Positions 34,289 to 43,553 of a stretch of 64,000 nucleotides of DNA are shown piece by piece (the first letter of the stretch is position 1; each line of letters begins with the position of its first letter). Origin of the DNA: Actinomyces marseillensis. Its GTDB lineage: Bacteria > Actinomycetota > Actinomycetes > Actinomycetales > Actinomycetaceae. The notes under the pieces are model-generated. The model had not been told where the DNA came from and did no database searches. It saw nothing but the letters and a program-made list of their open reading frames with translations. Where the stretch lies: positions 828,691 through 892,690 of the forward strand of contig NZ_LT707420.1 of assembly GCF_900155605.1 (NCBI RefSeq). Reading direction: 5' to 3'. The position numbers were made by a program, and so were the translations under genes.

Positions 34289-36268
34289 ATGACTGATACT
34301 TTGATTCACGGGCTGTACCGCGAAGGCGAAGAGATCGCCGACTCCAAGGCCCCCATGGATGTTCCCTTGGCTCAGGCCTGGGAACAGCGTAAGTTCAACG
34401 CGGCTCTGGTGAACCCCGCCAACCGTCGTAAGCTCCACGTCATCATCGTCGGCACCGGTCTTGCCGGTGGTGCAGCCGCCGCATCGCTGGGCGAGATGGG
34501 CTACAACATCGACGTCTTCTTCTACCAGGACTCCGCCCGCCGCGCGCACTCCATTGCAGCGCAGGGTGGTATCAACGCTGCGAAGAACTACCGCAACGAT
34601 AACGACTCCGTTTACCGACTCTTTTACGACACCGTCAAGGGCGGCGACTACCGTGCACGTGAAACCAACGTGTACCGCCTCGCTGAAGTCAGCGCCAGCA
34701 TCATTGACCAGTGCGTGGCGCAGGGCGTCCCCTTCGCACGTGAATACGGCGGCCTGCTGGACAACCGTTCCTTCGGTGGTGTCCAGGTCTCGCGTACGTT
34801 CTACGCACGCGGCCAGACAGGTCAGCAGTTGCTCATCGGTGCCTACCAGGCACTGGAGCGTCAGGTTGCCGCCGGCACCGTGACCGAGCACTCTCGCCAC
34901 GAGATGGTGGAACTCATCGTTTCCGACGGTCGCGCTCGCGGTATTGTTGCGCGCGACATGGCCACCGGCAAGCTCGAAACCCACATCGCTGATGCGGTCG
35001 TTCTGGCAACCGGCGGTTACGGAAACGTCTTCTTCCTCTCGACGAACGCGATGGGCTGCAACGCCACCGCAATCTGGCGTGCATACCGCAAGGGCGCATA
35101 CTTCGCGAACCCCTGCTTCACCCAGATTCACCCGACCTGCATCCCGCAGCACGGCGACCAGCAGTCCAAGCTGACGCTGATGTCCGAGTCCCTGCGTAAC
35201 GACGGTCGTATTTGGGTTCCCAAGAAGGCCGAGGACTGCGAAAAGGATCCTCGCGACATTCCCGAAGAAGATCGCGACTACTACTTGGAGCGCATCTACC
35301 CCTCCTTCGGTAACCTCGTTCCCCGTGATATCGCAAGCCGCCAGGCAAAGAACATGTGCGATGAGGGACGCGGCGTTGGCCCGAAGATCGATGGTGTTGC
35401 ACGCGGCGTGTACCTCGACTTCTCCGAGGCCATCCAGCGCATGGGTAAGGCTGCAGTTTCCGCCAAGTACGGCAACCTCTTCGATATGTACGAGCGCATC
35501 ACGGGCGATAACCCCTACGAAGTGCCCATGCGTATCTACCCGGCCGTTCACTACACGATGGGTGGTCTATGGGTTGACTACGACCTGGAATCCAACCTGC
35601 CCGGCCTGTACGTCGCTGGTGAAGCAAACTTCTCCGATCACGGCGCCAACCGCCTGGGCGCATCGGCACTGATGCAGGGTCTGTCTGATGGTTACTTCGT
35701 TCTTCCGAACACCATCAACGACTACTTGGCACACTGCTTCAACCTGCCGAAGCTGGATGCTCAGTCCCCGGATGTCGTCGAGGCACTGAACTCCGCTCAG
35801 GAGCGCATCGATAAGCTCATGTCGGTCAACGGTTCGCGTTCGGTGGATTCTTTCCACAAGGAACTGGGCCAGATCATGTGGGAATACTGCGGTATGGAGC
35901 GTCGCGAGGAAGGCCTGAAGAAGGCCATCGAGATGATCCGCAAGCTTCGCGCTGACTACTGGCGTGATGTTCGTGTTCCGGGCAAGTCCATCGGCGAGCT
36001 TAACCAGTCCCTGGAAAAGGCCGGCCGCGTTGCGGACTTCATGGAGCTGGGCGAGCTCATGTGCATCGATGCCCTGCACCGTGAGGAATCCTGCGGTGGC
36101 CACTTCCGTGCGGAGTCGCAGACACCGGAAGGTGAAGCCCTCCGTCACGATGACAAGTACCTCTATGTTGCAGCATGGCAGTGGGGTGGCGAGGACCAGC
36201 CTCCGATCCTCCACAAGGAAGCCTTGATCTACAACAACATCGAGCTGAAGCAGCGGAGTTACAAGTGA
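34289..36268 (+). CDS. sdhA: Succinate dehydrogenase/fumarate reductase flavoprotein
   Basis: 659 residues. The FAD dinucleotide-binding motif [18 protein letters not shown] lies at 54-71, and the histidine that covalently binds FAD is H87 in [44 protein letters not shown] and the substrate arginine region [19 protein letters not shown] follow. It oxidises succinate to fumarate. It begins 15 nt after sdhC; its stop overlaps the sdhB GTG. Confidence 0.96.
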   Translation: MTDTLIHGLYREGEEIADSKAPMDVPLAQAWEQRKFNAALVNPANRRKLHVIIVGTGLAGGAAAASLGEMGYNIDVFFYQDSARRAHSIAAQGGINAAKNYRNDNDSVYRLFYDTVKGGDYRARETNVYRLAEVSASIIDQCVAQGVPFAREYGGLLDNRSFGGVQVSRTFYARGQTGQQLLIGAYQALERQVAAGTVTEHSRHEMVELIVSDGRARGIVARDMATGKLETHIADAVVLATGGYGNVFFLSTNAMGCNATAIWRAYRKGAYFANPCFTQIHPTCIPQHGDQQSKLTLMSESLRNDGRIWVPKKAEDCEKDPRDIPEEDRDYYLERIYPSFGNLVPRDIASRQAKNMCDEGRGVGPKIDGVARGVYLDFSEAIQRMGKAAVSAKYGNLFDMYERITGDNPYEVPMRIYPAVHYTMGGLWVDYDLESNLPGLYVAGEANFSDHGANRLGASALMQGLSDGYFVLPNTINDYLAHCFNLPKLDAQSPDVVEALNSAQERIDKLMSVNGSRSVDSFHKELGQIMWEYCGMERREEGLKKAIEMIRKLRADYWRDVRVPGKSIGELNQSLEKAGRVADFMELGELMCIDALHREESCGGHFRAESQTPEGEALRHDDKYLYVAAWQWGGEDQPPILHKEALIYNNIELKQRSYK

Positions 36269-37008
36269 ACCTGACACTGAAGATTTGGCGCCAAAACGGA
36301 CCCGAGGATCCGGGTGCCATGCACGAATACCAAGTCCGCGGCATCTCTGAGGAATCCTCGTTCCTGGAAATGCTCGACGTGTTGAACGAAGAGCTCTTTG
36401 CCCGCGGAGAAGAACCGATCGCATTTGATTCGGACTGCCGTGAAGGTATCTGTGGCCAGTGCGGTATTGTCATCAACGGCATTGCCCACGGCCCCGAGGT
36501 CACCACGACCTGCCAGTTGCACATGCGTACCTTCCACGATGGTGATGTCATCACCATCGAGCCCTGGCGCGCAGAAGCATTCCCGATCATCAAGGACCTG
36601 GTTGTTAACCGCAGCGCTCTGGACCGAATCGTCCAGGCCGGTGGCTACATCTCGGTGAACACGGGAGCAGCTCCGGATGCGAACGGCACTCCGATTCCCA
36701 AGCAGGACGCAGATCGCGCTTTCGAAGCCGCTGCCTGCATCGGCTGTGGCGCCTGCGTGGCGGCCTGCCCGAACGCCTCGGCAATGCTCTTCACCTCGGC
36801 GAAGGTCACTCACCTGCACCTGCTTCCGCAGGGCAAGCCCGAGAACTACCGTCGCGTTGTCAGCATGCTCAATCAGATGGACGAAGAAGGATTCGGTTCC
36901 TGCACGAACATCGGTGAGTGTGCAGCGGTCTGCCCCAAGCAGATCCCGCTCGACGTGATCTCCACGCTGAACCGTCAGCTTGGAAAGGCAGCTCTCAAGG
37001 GCGTCTGA
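36265..37008 (+). CDS. sdhB: Succinate dehydrogenase iron-sulfur protein
   Basis: 247 residues from GTG 36265, which overlaps the sdhA stop (GTGA); an in-frame ATG 90 nt upstream lies deep inside sdhA and is not used. Ligands: [2Fe-2S] C58, C63, C66, C83; first cluster motif C158, C161, C164, C168; then C213, C219 and C223 for the remaining Fe-S ligands. It transfers electrons from the flavin to the heme/quinone subunit. A UUCG-capped terminator follows. Confidence 0.96.
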   Translation: MNLTLKIWRQNGPEDPGAMHEYQVRGISEESSFLEMLDVLNEELFARGEEPIAFDSDCREGICGQCGIVINGIAHGPEVTTTCQLHMRTFHDGDVITIEPWRAEAFPIIKDLVVNRSALDRIVQAGGYISVNTGAAPDANGTPIPKQDADRAFEAAACIGCGACVAACPNASAMLFTSAKVTHLHLLPQGKPENYRRVVSMLNQMDEEGFGSCTNIGECAAVCPKQIPLDVISTLNRQLGKAALKGV

Positions 37009-37030
37009 GTCTTTCAATACTCACTGGTTT

Positions 37031-37066
37031 GGGGACGATCCTTCGGGATCGTCCCCATCCCTTTTG
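37031..37066 (+). terminator. Terminator of sdhCAB
   Basis: GGGGACGATCC (37031-37041) and GGATCGTCCCC (37046-37056) form an 11-bp perfect stem with a TTCG tetraloop, then ATCCCTTTTG. Confidence 0.88.
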
Positions 37067-37095
37067 CGGCGTATGCGCATCATGAGCCGCCGGAC

Positions 37096-37101
37096 TAAAA
37101 T
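37096..37101 (+). promoter_or_regulatory. -10 box of tsaD, leaderless arrangement
   Basis: TAAAAT, exactly 6 nt before GTG 37108, with no Shine-Dalgarno between. Confidence 0.55.
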
Positions 37102-37107
37102 GGCCGG

Positions 37108-38169
37108 GTGAGTGAAAAAGACCCCTTGGTATTGGGAATTGAATCCACCTGCGATGAGACAGGTGTCGCCTTGGTGCGTGGCTGTGATCTTCTAGTTGAT
37201 CGGACCGCGACCTCCATGGATCAGTACGCCCGCTACGGCGGCATCATCCCTGAAATTGCCTCGCGTGCACACCTGGAATCCTTCATTCCGACCTTGGACA
37301 GTGCCCTCGAAGAAGCAGGGGTCACTCTTGACGAGGTGGACGCAGTCGCGGTTGCTGCCGGTCCGGGTCTCGTCGGCTCACTCACCGTCGGTATTTGCGC
37401 AGCCAAAGCGCTGGCCTCGTCAATTGGAAAGCCGCTGTACGGGGTCAATCACGTTATCGGCCACCTCGCCGTCGACAAACTCGCCGATGGCCCCCTCGCA
37501 GAGCGTTTCATCGGTTTGGTGGTCTCGGGCGGACACTCGAACCTGCTTCTCATTAACGACATCGCGACCGATGTCCGTGAACTCGGCGGGACCCTTGACG
37601 ATGCTGCCGGTGAAGCCTTCGATAAGGTAGGTCGTCTGCTGGATCTTCCCTATCCGGGTGGCCCCCACGTTGACCGTCTCTCGCAAAAGGGCGACCCGAC
37701 TGCGATCCGTTTCCCGCGTGGTTTGGCAGCCGGGAAAGACCAGGAGCGTCACAAGTACAACTTCTCCTTCTCCGGGCTCAAGACTGCTGTCGCGCGCTAC
37801 GTAGAAGGCCTTAAGGAACGCGGAGAAGCCCTTCCCGCCGAGGATATTTGTGCCGGTTTCTCGGAAGCTGTGAATGATTCCCTGACCTCAAAGGCGGTAC
37901 GCGCCGCACTGGATCATGGTTGCGACACCATCGTCGTGGGTGGCGGGTTCTCCGCTAACTCGCGCTTGCGTTCCCTGATTGTTCAGCGTGCCGAGGACGC
38001 GGGACTGAGTGTCCGTATGCCTCCCTTGCGGTTCTGCACGGATAACGGCGCGCAGATCGCGGCGATGGGATCGGAATTGGTCCGCGCGGGCGTTGCACCT
38101 TCAGACTGGGATTTCTCTCCTGATTCTGGGATGCCGCTGACGCAGACTTCTATGCTTCCCCGTCACTGA
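37108..38169 (+). CDS. tsaD: tRNA N6-threonylcarbamoyltransferase TsaD
   Basis: 353 residues. LGIESTCDETGVALV at the N-terminus, metal-binding H115 and H119 in NHVIGHLAVDK, and the glycine loops SGGHSNLLL and VGGGFSANSRLR are characteristic. It transfers threonylcarbamoyl to tRNA A37. In Mycobacterium it directly follows rimI; here sdhCAB lies in between and it has its own promoter. The 3' end overlaps the convergent methyltransferase gene by 20 nt. Confidence 0.96.
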   Translation: MSEKDPLVLGIESTCDETGVALVRGCDLLVDRTATSMDQYARYGGIIPEIASRAHLESFIPTLDSALEEAGVTLDEVDAVAVAAGPGLVGSLTVGICAAKALASSIGKPLYGVNHVIGHLAVDKLADGPLAERFIGLVVSGGHSNLLLINDIATDVRELGGTLDDAAGEAFDKVGRLLDLPYPGGPHVDRLSQKGDPTAIRFPRGLAAGKDQERHKYNFSFSGLKTAVARYVEGLKERGEALPAEDICAGFSEAVNDSLTSKAVRAALDHGCDTIVVGGGFSANSRLRSLIVQRAEDAGLSVRMPPLRFCTDNGAQIAAMGSELVRAGVAPSDWDFSPDSGMPLTQTSMLPRH

Positions 38170-39388
38170 TTCTCCGGGCAATAATTGCCCGGTGGGCGCC
38201 GCCGATGCGCGTTGCAATGATGACGGCTTCGGCGTCTCCCTTGAGTTTCAGGGATTTTCTTAAGGCATCTGGCTGAATGTCAGCCCCGCGTTTCTTAATT
38301 TCGACGCGCCCGACGTTAAGCGCACGCAGTACCTGCTGAATGTTCTTGACGCGCAGATTCACGTGATCGATCACTTCGAAAGCACTGGCGAAAGGTGTCT
38401 GGTGCAGGGTGGGACCACTCAGGTATGCAATCGATTCACTGACAAGGTGAGCCCCCATCTGCTCTGCAAGACAGGCGATTGTCCCTGAGCGGATCACCGC
38501 AGAATCTGGCTCAAAGATATAACTGTCCAGCGGGCCGCACTCGGCTTGGCGAGGCTGCGAATTTGCCGCCTGCGTCTGTGGATCGATGAGAGTGTGGACC
38601 TGATCAGCAGTGATGACGCTTGCCGATCGCCCCGCCCCTTCTGGTGCAAGCTCAGGCGCCCACAGCGCGGCCTCGAGAAGGTCTCCATCGACGCTGGTCC
38701 ACTGCGCATGGAAGTACTCGGGGATTAAGTTGTAGGGGATCCCAGGGGCCACCTTGACGCCGAGGCGGGGGATGGAATCCCCCCAAGCCAGCACGTGGTC
38801 TAGGGAAGGTGACCAATCCTCGGGGGAAGTAATGCGCTTCGACCCGCCCTGCTTGCCCGTGCGCCTCGCGGGATCGGCGAAAAGAGCGTCAAAACCATAG
38901 GTGTGAAAGTTCTCGCCGTGAAGCGTCGTCACGTCTCTTTTTTCAACGCGGCACGATGGGAAAGCAGAAAGGTTCGCACCCGCTGTGGCAAGGGCCTCGT
39001 CGTTGATGTCGAAGGATGTCACGCGCATTCCCGCACGGGCGAAAGCAAAGGAATCCGCTCCGATTCCGCACCCGAGGTCGCCGATGTGGTGTGCCCCTGA
39101 ATCAAGGAAACGTTGCGCGTGCAGGCGGGCGACCACCCAGCGGGTTGCTTGCTCATAGCCATCGCGCGTCCACAAAAGCGTGCGAGCAAGAGAGCCGAAC
39201 TTCTTCTCCGCTTGGGTGCGCAGCTGCAGTTGGGAAGCAACTGCCGAGGCGACTTCCGGGTCTGCGACTTGGGAGCGTATTGCGAGCGCAAGATCCATGG
39301 GGGAGAGAGAACGAAACGCACCCTCGCGTTCCCATTGGGCAAGCAGCTCGCGGCCGGGGGAGGACAGGAGGGGCGTAATGGAGGACAT
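38150..39388 (-). CDS. SAM-dependent methyltransferase with THUMP-like C-terminal domain
   Basis: 412 residues from ATG 39388; a GTG two codons earlier is possible. An N-terminal helical part (about 1-95) precedes a Rossmann methyltransferase domain with IGDLGCGIGADSFAFARAG (motif I, about 102-120) and LFADPARRTGK (motif IV). The C-terminal region (LRVKNIQQVLRALNVGRVEIKKRGADIQPDALRKSLKL) is of the THUMP-like kind found in actinobacterial and Bacteroides RNA-methylase relatives. The substrate is probably RNA but unproven. Convergent with tsaD. Confidence 0.85.
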   Translation of the reverse strand: MSSITPLLSSPGRELLAQWEREGAFRSLSPMDLALAIRSQVADPEVASAVASQLQLRTQAEKKFGSLARTLLWTRDGYEQATRWVVARLHAQRFLDSGAHHIGDLGCGIGADSFAFARAGMRVTSFDINDEALATAGANLSAFPSCRVEKRDVTTLHGENFHTYGFDALFADPARRTGKQGGSKRITSPEDWSPSLDHVLAWGDSIPRLGVKVAPGIPYNLIPEYFHAQWTSVDGDLLEAALWAPELAPEGAGRSASVITADQVHTLIDPQTQAANSQPRQAECGPLDSYIFEPDSAVIRSGTIACLAEQMGAHLVSESIAYLSGPTLHQTPFASAFEVIDHVNLRVKNIQQVLRALNVGRVEIKKRGADIQPDALRKSLKLKGDAEAVIIATRIGGAHRAIIARRISDGEA

Positions 39389-39472
39389 GCACACTATTCT
39401 TGCTGAAATTCAAGGTAGAAGAGAAACCTAGTGGGGTGTGTGGGGGGTTCAGGTGGAGAGAAAGGAAGAAGC

Positions 39473-39497
39473 TGGCACTCAGTTTGCTAGAGTGCCA
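39473..39497. promoter_or_regulatory. CIRCE element upstream of groES (HrcA operator)
   Basis: TGGCACTC (39473-39480), 9-nt spacer, GAGTGCCA (39490-39497): the inverted repeat with 9-nt spacing that defines CIRCE, differing from the consensus only in the outer arm. It predicts heat-shock control by HrcA. Confidence 0.9.
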
Positions 39498-39603
39498 ATC
39501 GAAGCCTAAACTGAGTCCGTAAACACATTGCGATCCCATACCTGACCCCCGCGACGGCAGGGAAGGGATGACAAATCGTTACGAGAAGAAAGGGAGTGCT
39601 GAC

Positions 39604-39900
39604 ATGGCAATCACCATTAAGCCCCTCGAAGATCGCATTGTTATCCGTCAGGTTGACAGCGAAGAAAAGACCGCTTCAGGTCTCTACATCCCCGATGCAG
39701 CCAAGGAAAAGCCCCAGGAAGGCGAAGTTCTGGCTGTTGGCCCCGGCCGCGTTGATGACAACGGCAACCGCGTCCCCGTCGACGTCAAGGTTGGCGACCA
39801 CGTGATCTTCAGCCGTTTCGGTGGCACCGAAGTCAAGTACGACGGCGAAGAGCTGCAGATCCTGTCTGCACGCGACGTTCTGGCGATCGTCGAGCGCTGA
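39604..39900 (+). CDS. groES: Co-chaperonin GroES
   Basis: 98 residues from ATG 39604, with AAGGGAG about 8 nt upstream; an ATG at 39568 would add 12 non-homologous residues. [29 protein letters not shown], the mobile loop ([20 protein letters not shown]) and [13 protein letters not shown] are typical. It caps the GroEL ring. groEL is not adjacent: the gene is followed by a terminator and a minus-strand gene, so the chaperonin must be elsewhere. Confidence 0.97.
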   Translation: MAITIKPLEDRIVIRQVDSEEKTASGLYIPDAAKEKPQEGEVLAVGPGRVDDNGNRVPVDVKVGDHVIFSRFGGTEVKYDGEELQILSARDVLAIVER

Positions 39901-39935
39901 AAATCTTGATACAGGCGCGCTCAGCGCTTGTTGAG

Positions 39936-39975
39936 GATGGGTCCGGACAATAAGGTCCGGGCCCATCACTTTTTA
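39936..39975 (+). terminator. Rho-independent terminator of groES
   Basis: A 13-bp stem, GATGGGTCCGGAC (39936-39948) with GTCCGGGCCCATC (39955-39967), loop AATAAG, then ACTTTTTATC. It overlaps the last codon of the convergent CcdA-like gene. Confidence 0.9.
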
Positions 39976-40922
39976 TCTGAAGAAGTCCCGGGTTGATTCG
40001 AGGACTCGCTGCGGGGAACCAGCATGAAAATAGCAGCAACAATCAATACTCCAGCAGCTGCAAAGACCCACCAGGGGATCGCGCCGAAGGTAGCGATGAT
40101 CGTTTCCTCCCACCCCGACAAGGTTCCCAGTGAGATGAGACCTCCAAGAGGATTGCCGAGGTCAACGAGCAGGAGAAGCAGCCCCAGAGCGATTAAAACC
40201 AAGCCCGAAATGACATTGGTCCAGGTCGTTTCGCGGCCCAAAAATCGCAGCGGTTTGGGGCGGATAATTGCTTGAACGCGGCCGGCGGTTTTTCTCCAGA
40301 CCAGTGCAAGGACAAGCAAAGGAAATGCCATTCCTGCCGAGTAGAAGACCATCGAAATTGCGCCAGAAACCGGGGAGCCTCCCAGCGCTGAGGTCGCAAG
40401 AACCGCTCCTAGAATGGGCCCCGCGCATCCGACGCCGGCGATCCCGTAGGTAATCCCCAGAAGATAAACCGCGATGGGGGTGCTCTTTTCTCCCGAGGGT
40501 GCGCCGGCGGGGGAAAGAGAAACTTGAGGCGTCGAGGCCGCGTGGGCGCTGAGCTGGCCAGCTGCAGTGGGCGTGCTCAAGGTAAGTTTCGTGGCCGGCC
40601 GCGTGGGCGCAGGCCTCGGACTACCGAAGTGGAATTTTGGAAAGTCAAGGGCCGCGATGGTGATGATTCCCGCGCAGATCACGAGGAAGGCAACAACGTG
40701 GGTGATCAAAGAGGCATGCTCGCGGATGAGCGCAACGACCCCAGATAGAGCAATGCCAAGCGGGATGAGCGGAGTCATGAGCCCGAGCCAAAAGATCCCG
40801 CAGCGTGCGATGAGCTGACTAGGAGAACGGAATGCGTAGGAAAAGAACGCAGGCAGGAGCATGACTGAGCAGGGCGCACACAGCGTCAAAACTCCGCCTA
40901 AGAAGGCGATAAAAGGGTTCAC
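39966..40922 (-). CDS. Cytochrome c biogenesis protein CcdA/DsbD-type membrane protein
   Basis: 318 residues with six or more hydrophobic helices. GGVLTLCAPCSVMLLPAFFSYAF (9-31) has the conserved CxPC cysteines of CcdA that accept electrons from thioredoxin, and GIAGVGCAGPILGAVLATSA carries the second cysteine. A cytoplasmic/periplasmic loop of about 60 residues (Pro/Ser/Thr-rich) splits the two halves. The GTG start overlaps the DsbA-like stop (GTGA), so the pair is coupled: reductant crosses the membrane here and meets the extracytoplasmic thiol protein. A C-terminal basic tail follows the last helix. Confidence 0.88.
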   Translation of the reverse strand: MNPFIAFLGGVLTLCAPCSVMLLPAFFSYAFRSPSQLIARCGIFWLGLMTPLIPLGIALSGVVALIREHASLITHVVAFLVICAGIITIAALDFPKFHFGSPRPAPTRPATKLTLSTPTAAGQLSAHAASTPQVSLSPAGAPSGEKSTPIAVYLLGITYGIAGVGCAGPILGAVLATSALGGSPVSGAISMVFYSAGMAFPLLVLALVWRKTAGRVQAIIRPKPLRFLGRETTWTNVISGLVLIALGLLLLLVDLGNPLGGLISLGTLSGWEETIIATFGAIPWWVFAAAGVLIVAAIFMLVPRSESSNQPGTSSDKK

Positions 40923-41713
40923 TTCTTGAGGTGCTCGGCTTGGTTCGCAATGGTTGCGCGGATGTAGTCAGCATCGCGGTAGCCCGAAATGAAGCTATCG
41001 CCAATGAACATGAAGGGAGTGCCTTGAATCCCGATCTGGTAGGCATCATTCTGCGCCTGCTTAACTTGGGCTGCGGTATTCGCATCCGTCGTATCCGCAC
41101 GGAACTTATCGAGGTCACTCACGCCGGCCTTTTGGGCAAGTGCCGTCAAAGAATCCATCGTGTATTCGGGGTGTCCGGAGGGATCAGCTTCTCCGTAGGC
41201 TGCTGCAACAAATTCCCAGAAACGTCCCTGATTGGCCGCTGCGATTCCCGCCTGAGCGGCAAGGGGAGAGGACTGGGAGATCTGTGCGAGGTCGCGCCAC
41301 TCGATCCTGAGCGTGCCGTTTGCGACCAAATCCTCAAGCTGAGGTTCGACCTGCTTGGCAAGGCGCGTGCAGTAGGGGCACGAGAAATCAGAGTAGAGCA
41401 CCATGACAACAGGAGCGTCAACGCTTCCCTTCGCGCGAGCATCGCCGGGGTCACGGTGCTGCTGCGCGTGGATGATGCTGAGTCCCTGCTCGTCGGTAAC
41501 CGTGGGGGCAAAGGAACTTTGCGCGGTGGGCGCGACCGTCGCTTGTGGTGTCTGCTGCATTGCAGTTGCGCTGGGCATCGCCGAGGCCGATGAAGTTGCT
41601 GCGGGGGTAGAGGGGCGGTTGGTCCACCACACGGCACCGCAAATGAGTGCGACAGCACATGCGAGAAGAGCGATAGCGATGATTCGTTGTTTGCTGCCTT
41701 GGCGCGTCGTCAT
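40919..41713 (-). CDS. DsbA-family thiol oxidoreductase, membrane-anchored
   Basis: 264 residues. One N-terminal helix (about 11-31) acts as signal anchor, then a Ser/Thr/Ala/Pro linker (35-70), then a DsbA fold with the CPYC active site (C112-C115) in VLYSDFSCPYCTRLAK and cis-Pro loop IQGTPFMFIGD. Such proteins catalyse disulfide formation or isomerisation outside the membrane. Its gene overlaps the CcdA-like gene. Actinobacteria depend on oxidative folding for exported proteins, including pili and adhesins. Confidence 0.9.
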   Translation of the reverse strand: MTTRQGSKQRIIAIALLACAVALICGAVWWTNRPSTPAATSSASAMPSATAMQQTPQATVAPTAQSSFAPTVTDEQGLSIIHAQQHRDPGDARAKGSVDAPVVMVLYSDFSCPYCTRLAKQVEPQLEDLVANGTLRIEWRDLAQISQSSPLAAQAGIAAANQGRFWEFVAAAYGEADPSGHPEYTMDSLTALAQKAGVSDLDKFRADTTDANTAAQVKQAQNDAYQIGIQGTPFMFIGDSFISGYRDADYIRATIANQAEHLKK

Positions 41714-41796
41714 TGGTCACCTTTCGCCTGAATTGATGGGGATCAGTTCAGTGTATTGTATGGGGCTCGTGAGGGCGAATAATCTGCGAGCATGAG

Positions 41797-41828
41797 AAAC
41801 TCGCCCGGGAAGCGTCCCGAGCGAGTTT
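41797..41828 (-). terminator. Hairpin between whiB and the dsbA-like gene
   Basis: AAACTCGC (41797-41804) pairs with GCGAGTTT (41821-41828); inner CGGGA/TCCCG with loop AGCG and one mismatch. It stands 22 nt after the whiB stop. Confidence 0.6.
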
Positions 41829-41849
41829 GTTGTTTACGTATGAAGTGCG

Positions 41850-42143
41850 TCAGGATGCTCGGCGGATCCGACGACGCTGAACTTCTTCGCGTCGTTCCTC
41901 TTCTGTCATGCCGCCCCAGATTCCATAGGGCTCCTGAGCGCGCAGAGCATATTCGCGGCACTGCTCGATGACGGGGCAGGTTGCGCAAATGGCCTTAGCG
42001 CCAGCTGCACGACGGCGACGAGTAGAGCCTCGTTCACCCTCGGGGTGGAAGAAAAGTTCCGTGTCGAGGTCGCGACATGCGCCCTGGTACTGCCATTCCC
42101 ACGCATCAATCGAAGGTCCGGGCAGTCGGGAGACGTCAGACAT
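41850..42143 (-). CDS. whiB3: WhiB-family iron-sulfur transcription regulator (WhiB3/WhiD-like)
   Basis: 97 residues from ATG 42143, with GGAGGT just upstream. Four cysteines, C23, C53, C56 and C62, would bind a [4Fe-4S] cluster. WEWQYQGACRDLDTELFFHPEGERG and EPYGIWGGMTEEERRE match the WhiB3/WhiD subgroup; the C-terminus is Arg-rich for DNA binding. In Mycobacterium whiB3 lies beside groEL1/groES/tsaD, as here. These proteins act with sigma-A and sense redox or NO in relatives. The subgroup assignment is by motif and position. Confidence 0.9.
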   Translation of the reverse strand: MSDVSRLPGPSIDAWEWQYQGACRDLDTELFFHPEGERGSTRRRRAAGAKAICATCPVIEQCREYALRAQEPYGIWGGMTEEERREEVQRRRIRRAS

Positions 42144-42155
42144 GAGTACCTCCAT

Positions 42156-42487
42156 TCATTGGTCTTTCCGGCAAGAGACGATCTCTTGAGGAAGGACTGA
42201 ATGAAGGCTACCGAATTGTGCAAGAGTTATTCAAGCCCTTGTCACATAATCATAGTTGTTTCACAGGAAACCGAAAATGCTTTAACTTCCAGCCAAAACC
42301 GCATTATTACGGCATATAACGGTCAGCTGTAAGGAGGCTGAAAGCGCAATTTTGTTGCCTGTCACATATTCTTGCTCAGCTGTGAGCGGACAAAATCTCA
42401 GCCCTCGATTGGCGAAGACGACCTTCAGAGCTGACAATCAATAGGTAGCATTCATTTAGGTATCCTTCAGAAAGGCAGGAGAAGGCG
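42156..42487. promoter_or_regulatory. 332-nt AT-rich intergenic region, whiB/merR
   Basis: A non-coding, comparatively AT-rich divergent promoter region. It holds a near-direct repeat: TGTCACATAATC at 42240-42251 and TGTCACATATTC at 42360-42371 (11 of 12 identical), spaced 120 bp. An AAGGAGG at 42331-42337 has no convincing start codon after it. No RNA gene was recognised. Confidence 0.5.
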
Positions 42488-43420
42488 ATGCCCCGCGCAC
42501 AACTTGTGCTTCCCCCCGCTCATGACGCACCGCTGACCGTTACTGCTGTTTCTTCCAAGCTTGGCGTCTCTGCCTCGACTCTTCGAACCTGGGAACGACG
42601 TTATGGTCTGGGACCGGGCGAGCGCTCCGCGGGTAGTCACCGGCGATACCTTCCTGAAGATGTTGCTCGACTCAGCCACATGATTGAACTGATTCAAAGT
42701 GGTGTTACTCCTGCAGATGCCGCTGCGATTGTGCTTTCTCAGTCCAGAGGAGATCTCGAAGAAGTTGCCCCTCCGCGCACAGCGGATGAACTGGTTGCTG
42801 CCGCGCGCACGGGAGACCGCGAGAAGCTTGTTCACTTGATCGAGGCGAGCATCAGTGAAAAAGGCCTGCTTCATACGTGGATGCTTTTAGTTGAGCCTGC
42901 ATTCGAAGTCATGGCAACGGACTATCATGGGGAGATTCCCGGTGTTGCAGGTTCATCGCTCTTAACCCAAGCGATGTATGACGTTCTGCGTGCGATGTCG
43001 GAGCAGCGCCCTGAACCGAAGTTCCCTTCCTCTCCCAGCATCATTATTTTGGGAGACCGTGCGCACCTGCTTCCTGCTCACGTTATCGGAGTTGCTCTTC
43101 GCTGGTATGGGCCCAATGTTGTTGTCTTGGGCGCCTGCAGCCGCGGATGGGTTGGCGGAAAAGAAAAGCTCGATGCCTTTGTCGAGAATATCGATTCCAA
43201 CGTCGCTGCACTTATTACCTTGGGCCAAGGGGAAGAGTGTAAGAACTTCGTGGCCTCGGCAGTGCACAACCATGGAATTGACGTGATCGCGGTTGGCTCC
43301 CAGTCGCCGCGCGTTCTGGATGATCATGTGTTGCGTGTTCGCACTGTTTCAGCGTGTGTGGAAGAAACTTTAGCGCTGCTTGGAGCGAAGCTTGCTCGAG
43401 CCGCAGCGCGCACAAAGTAA
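42488..43420 (+). CDS. MerR-type regulator with a degenerate B12-binding-like domain
   Basis: 310 residues. The winged helix (about 14-80: LTVTAVSSKLGVSASTLRTWERRYGLGPGERSAGSHRRYLPEDVARL) is MerR-type. Residues 100-170 resemble the helical cap of cobalamin-binding regulators, and 180-300 have a Rossmann-like fold (SIIILGDRAHLLPAHVIGVALRW). The DxHxxG histidine motif of B12 binders is missing, so base-off cobalamin binding is unlikely. AGGAGA lies 4 nt upstream. The target is unknown; it is divergent from whiB and next to an AGE-family epimerase. Confidence 0.88.
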   Translation: MPRAQLVLPPAHDAPLTVTAVSSKLGVSASTLRTWERRYGLGPGERSAGSHRRYLPEDVARLSHMIELIQSGVTPADAAAIVLSQSRGDLEEVAPPRTADELVAAARTGDREKLVHLIEASISEKGLLHTWMLLVEPAFEVMATDYHGEIPGVAGSSLLTQAMYDVLRAMSEQRPEPKFPSSPSIIILGDRAHLLPAHVIGVALRWYGPNVVVLGACSRGWVGGKEKLDAFVENIDSNVAALITLGQGEECKNFVASAVHNHGIDVIAVGSQSPRVLDDHVLRVRTVSACVEETLALLGAKLARAAARTK

Positions 43421-43465
43421 CCCCGCATAAACAGGGAACTTGCCCGGTTTAGTGGAATTGGCCTC

Positions 43466-43476
43466 GTAACGGTTAC
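43466..43476. promoter_or_regulatory. Palindrome upstream of the AGE-family gene
   Basis: GTAACGGTTAC, a perfect 11-nt palindrome about 80 nt before the start codon. It might bind a regulator, but no second copy was seen. Confidence 0.3.
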
Positions 43477-43553
43477 TGCACGTTGAAGAACGTGTTAGCG
43501 TAGACGCGTATCTATTACGCCGCGCAGGTGCGGCAACACGCAGAGGAATAAAG

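Noticed and set aside
42331-42337. AAGGAGG as evidence for a small gene upstream of merR
   Set aside because: The next possible start is a TTG with only about 31 codons and no supporting features.
43489-43498. AACGTGTTAG upstream of the AGE-family gene, shared with the lacZ operator right arm
   Set aside because: Only one half-site; the left arm does not fit ACTA, so it was not counted as a LacI operator.
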